From contig JAGDCK010000094.1 of NCBI GenBank assembly GCA_017958585.1, positions 1-13,723 of the forward strand: a DNA stretch of 13,723 nucleotides, in the 5' to 3' direction. The DNA is from Lachnospiraceae bacterium. Lineage in GTDB: Bacteria > Bacillota > Clostridia > Lachnospirales > Lachnospiraceae. Each line of letters begins with the position of its first letter. Position 1 is the stretch's first letter. The notes under the pieces are model-generated. The model had not been told where the DNA came from. It worked only from the letters and a program-made list of their open reading frames with translations, and ran no database searches. Below are positions 13,721 through 13,723 of this stretch, one piece after another. Made by a program: the position numbers and the translations under genes.

Positions 13721-13723
13721 GCC

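Overview
The window looks like a chromosomal stretch of a Gram-positive anaerobe in the Clostridia, most likely Lachnospiraceae (Butyrivibrio-like). That placement is inferred from moderate GC, strong AGGAGG-type ribosome binding sites, the ACT-protein/hom/aspartokinase gene order, a DUF1653 protein, a cN-I type 5'-nucleotidase and an SbcC-like ATPase with an SKGYRDL-type signature. No phage, transposase, CRISPR array, tRNA or rRNA is visible.

Layout. Positions 1-1044 hold the 3' end of an SbcC/Rad50-like ATPase, followed by an uncharacterised small soluble protein (1090-1563) that ends in a textbook terminator. A one-membrane-span small protein follows (1736-2128). A promoter at 2143-2171 probably drives a three-gene unit: DUF1653 protein, cytosolic 5'-nucleotidase and family 2 glycosyltransferase. 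An 11-bp hairpin at 2690-2717 buries the nucleotidase Shine-Dalgarno. On the opposite strand lies a YegS/DagK-type lipid kinase (4712-5650) broken by a single in-frame amber codon. Its promoter is divergent from, and overlaps, the promoter of glyA (5797-7035), which has its own terminator.

Positions 7093-10360 form an amino acid operon: an ACT-domain protein, homoserine dehydrogenase and aspartokinase. Together these supply the first committed and the branch-point steps of the aspartate family pathway. The region before it carries two sets of direct repeats around the candidate promoter. The kinase is followed by a gene-free stretch of about 510 bases. It contains a long hairpin, a near-consensus promoter (TTGACA, 17 bp, TATATT) and an apparently structured RNA of about 165 nt that ends in a 15-bp hairpin. 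This RNA is the best candidate in the window for something undescribed. It is either a free-standing small RNA or a leader controlling the two genes after it.

Those two genes encode surface proteins: a membrane-anchored GH3 (NagZ-like) enzyme whose usual acid/base histidine position reads as glutamate, and a lipoprotein metallophosphoesterase. A strong terminator closes that unit, and the window ends in AT-rich DNA with a repeated TCTTTACAGTTTAT motif. All family assignments come from reading motifs in the translated sequence; no database search was possible.
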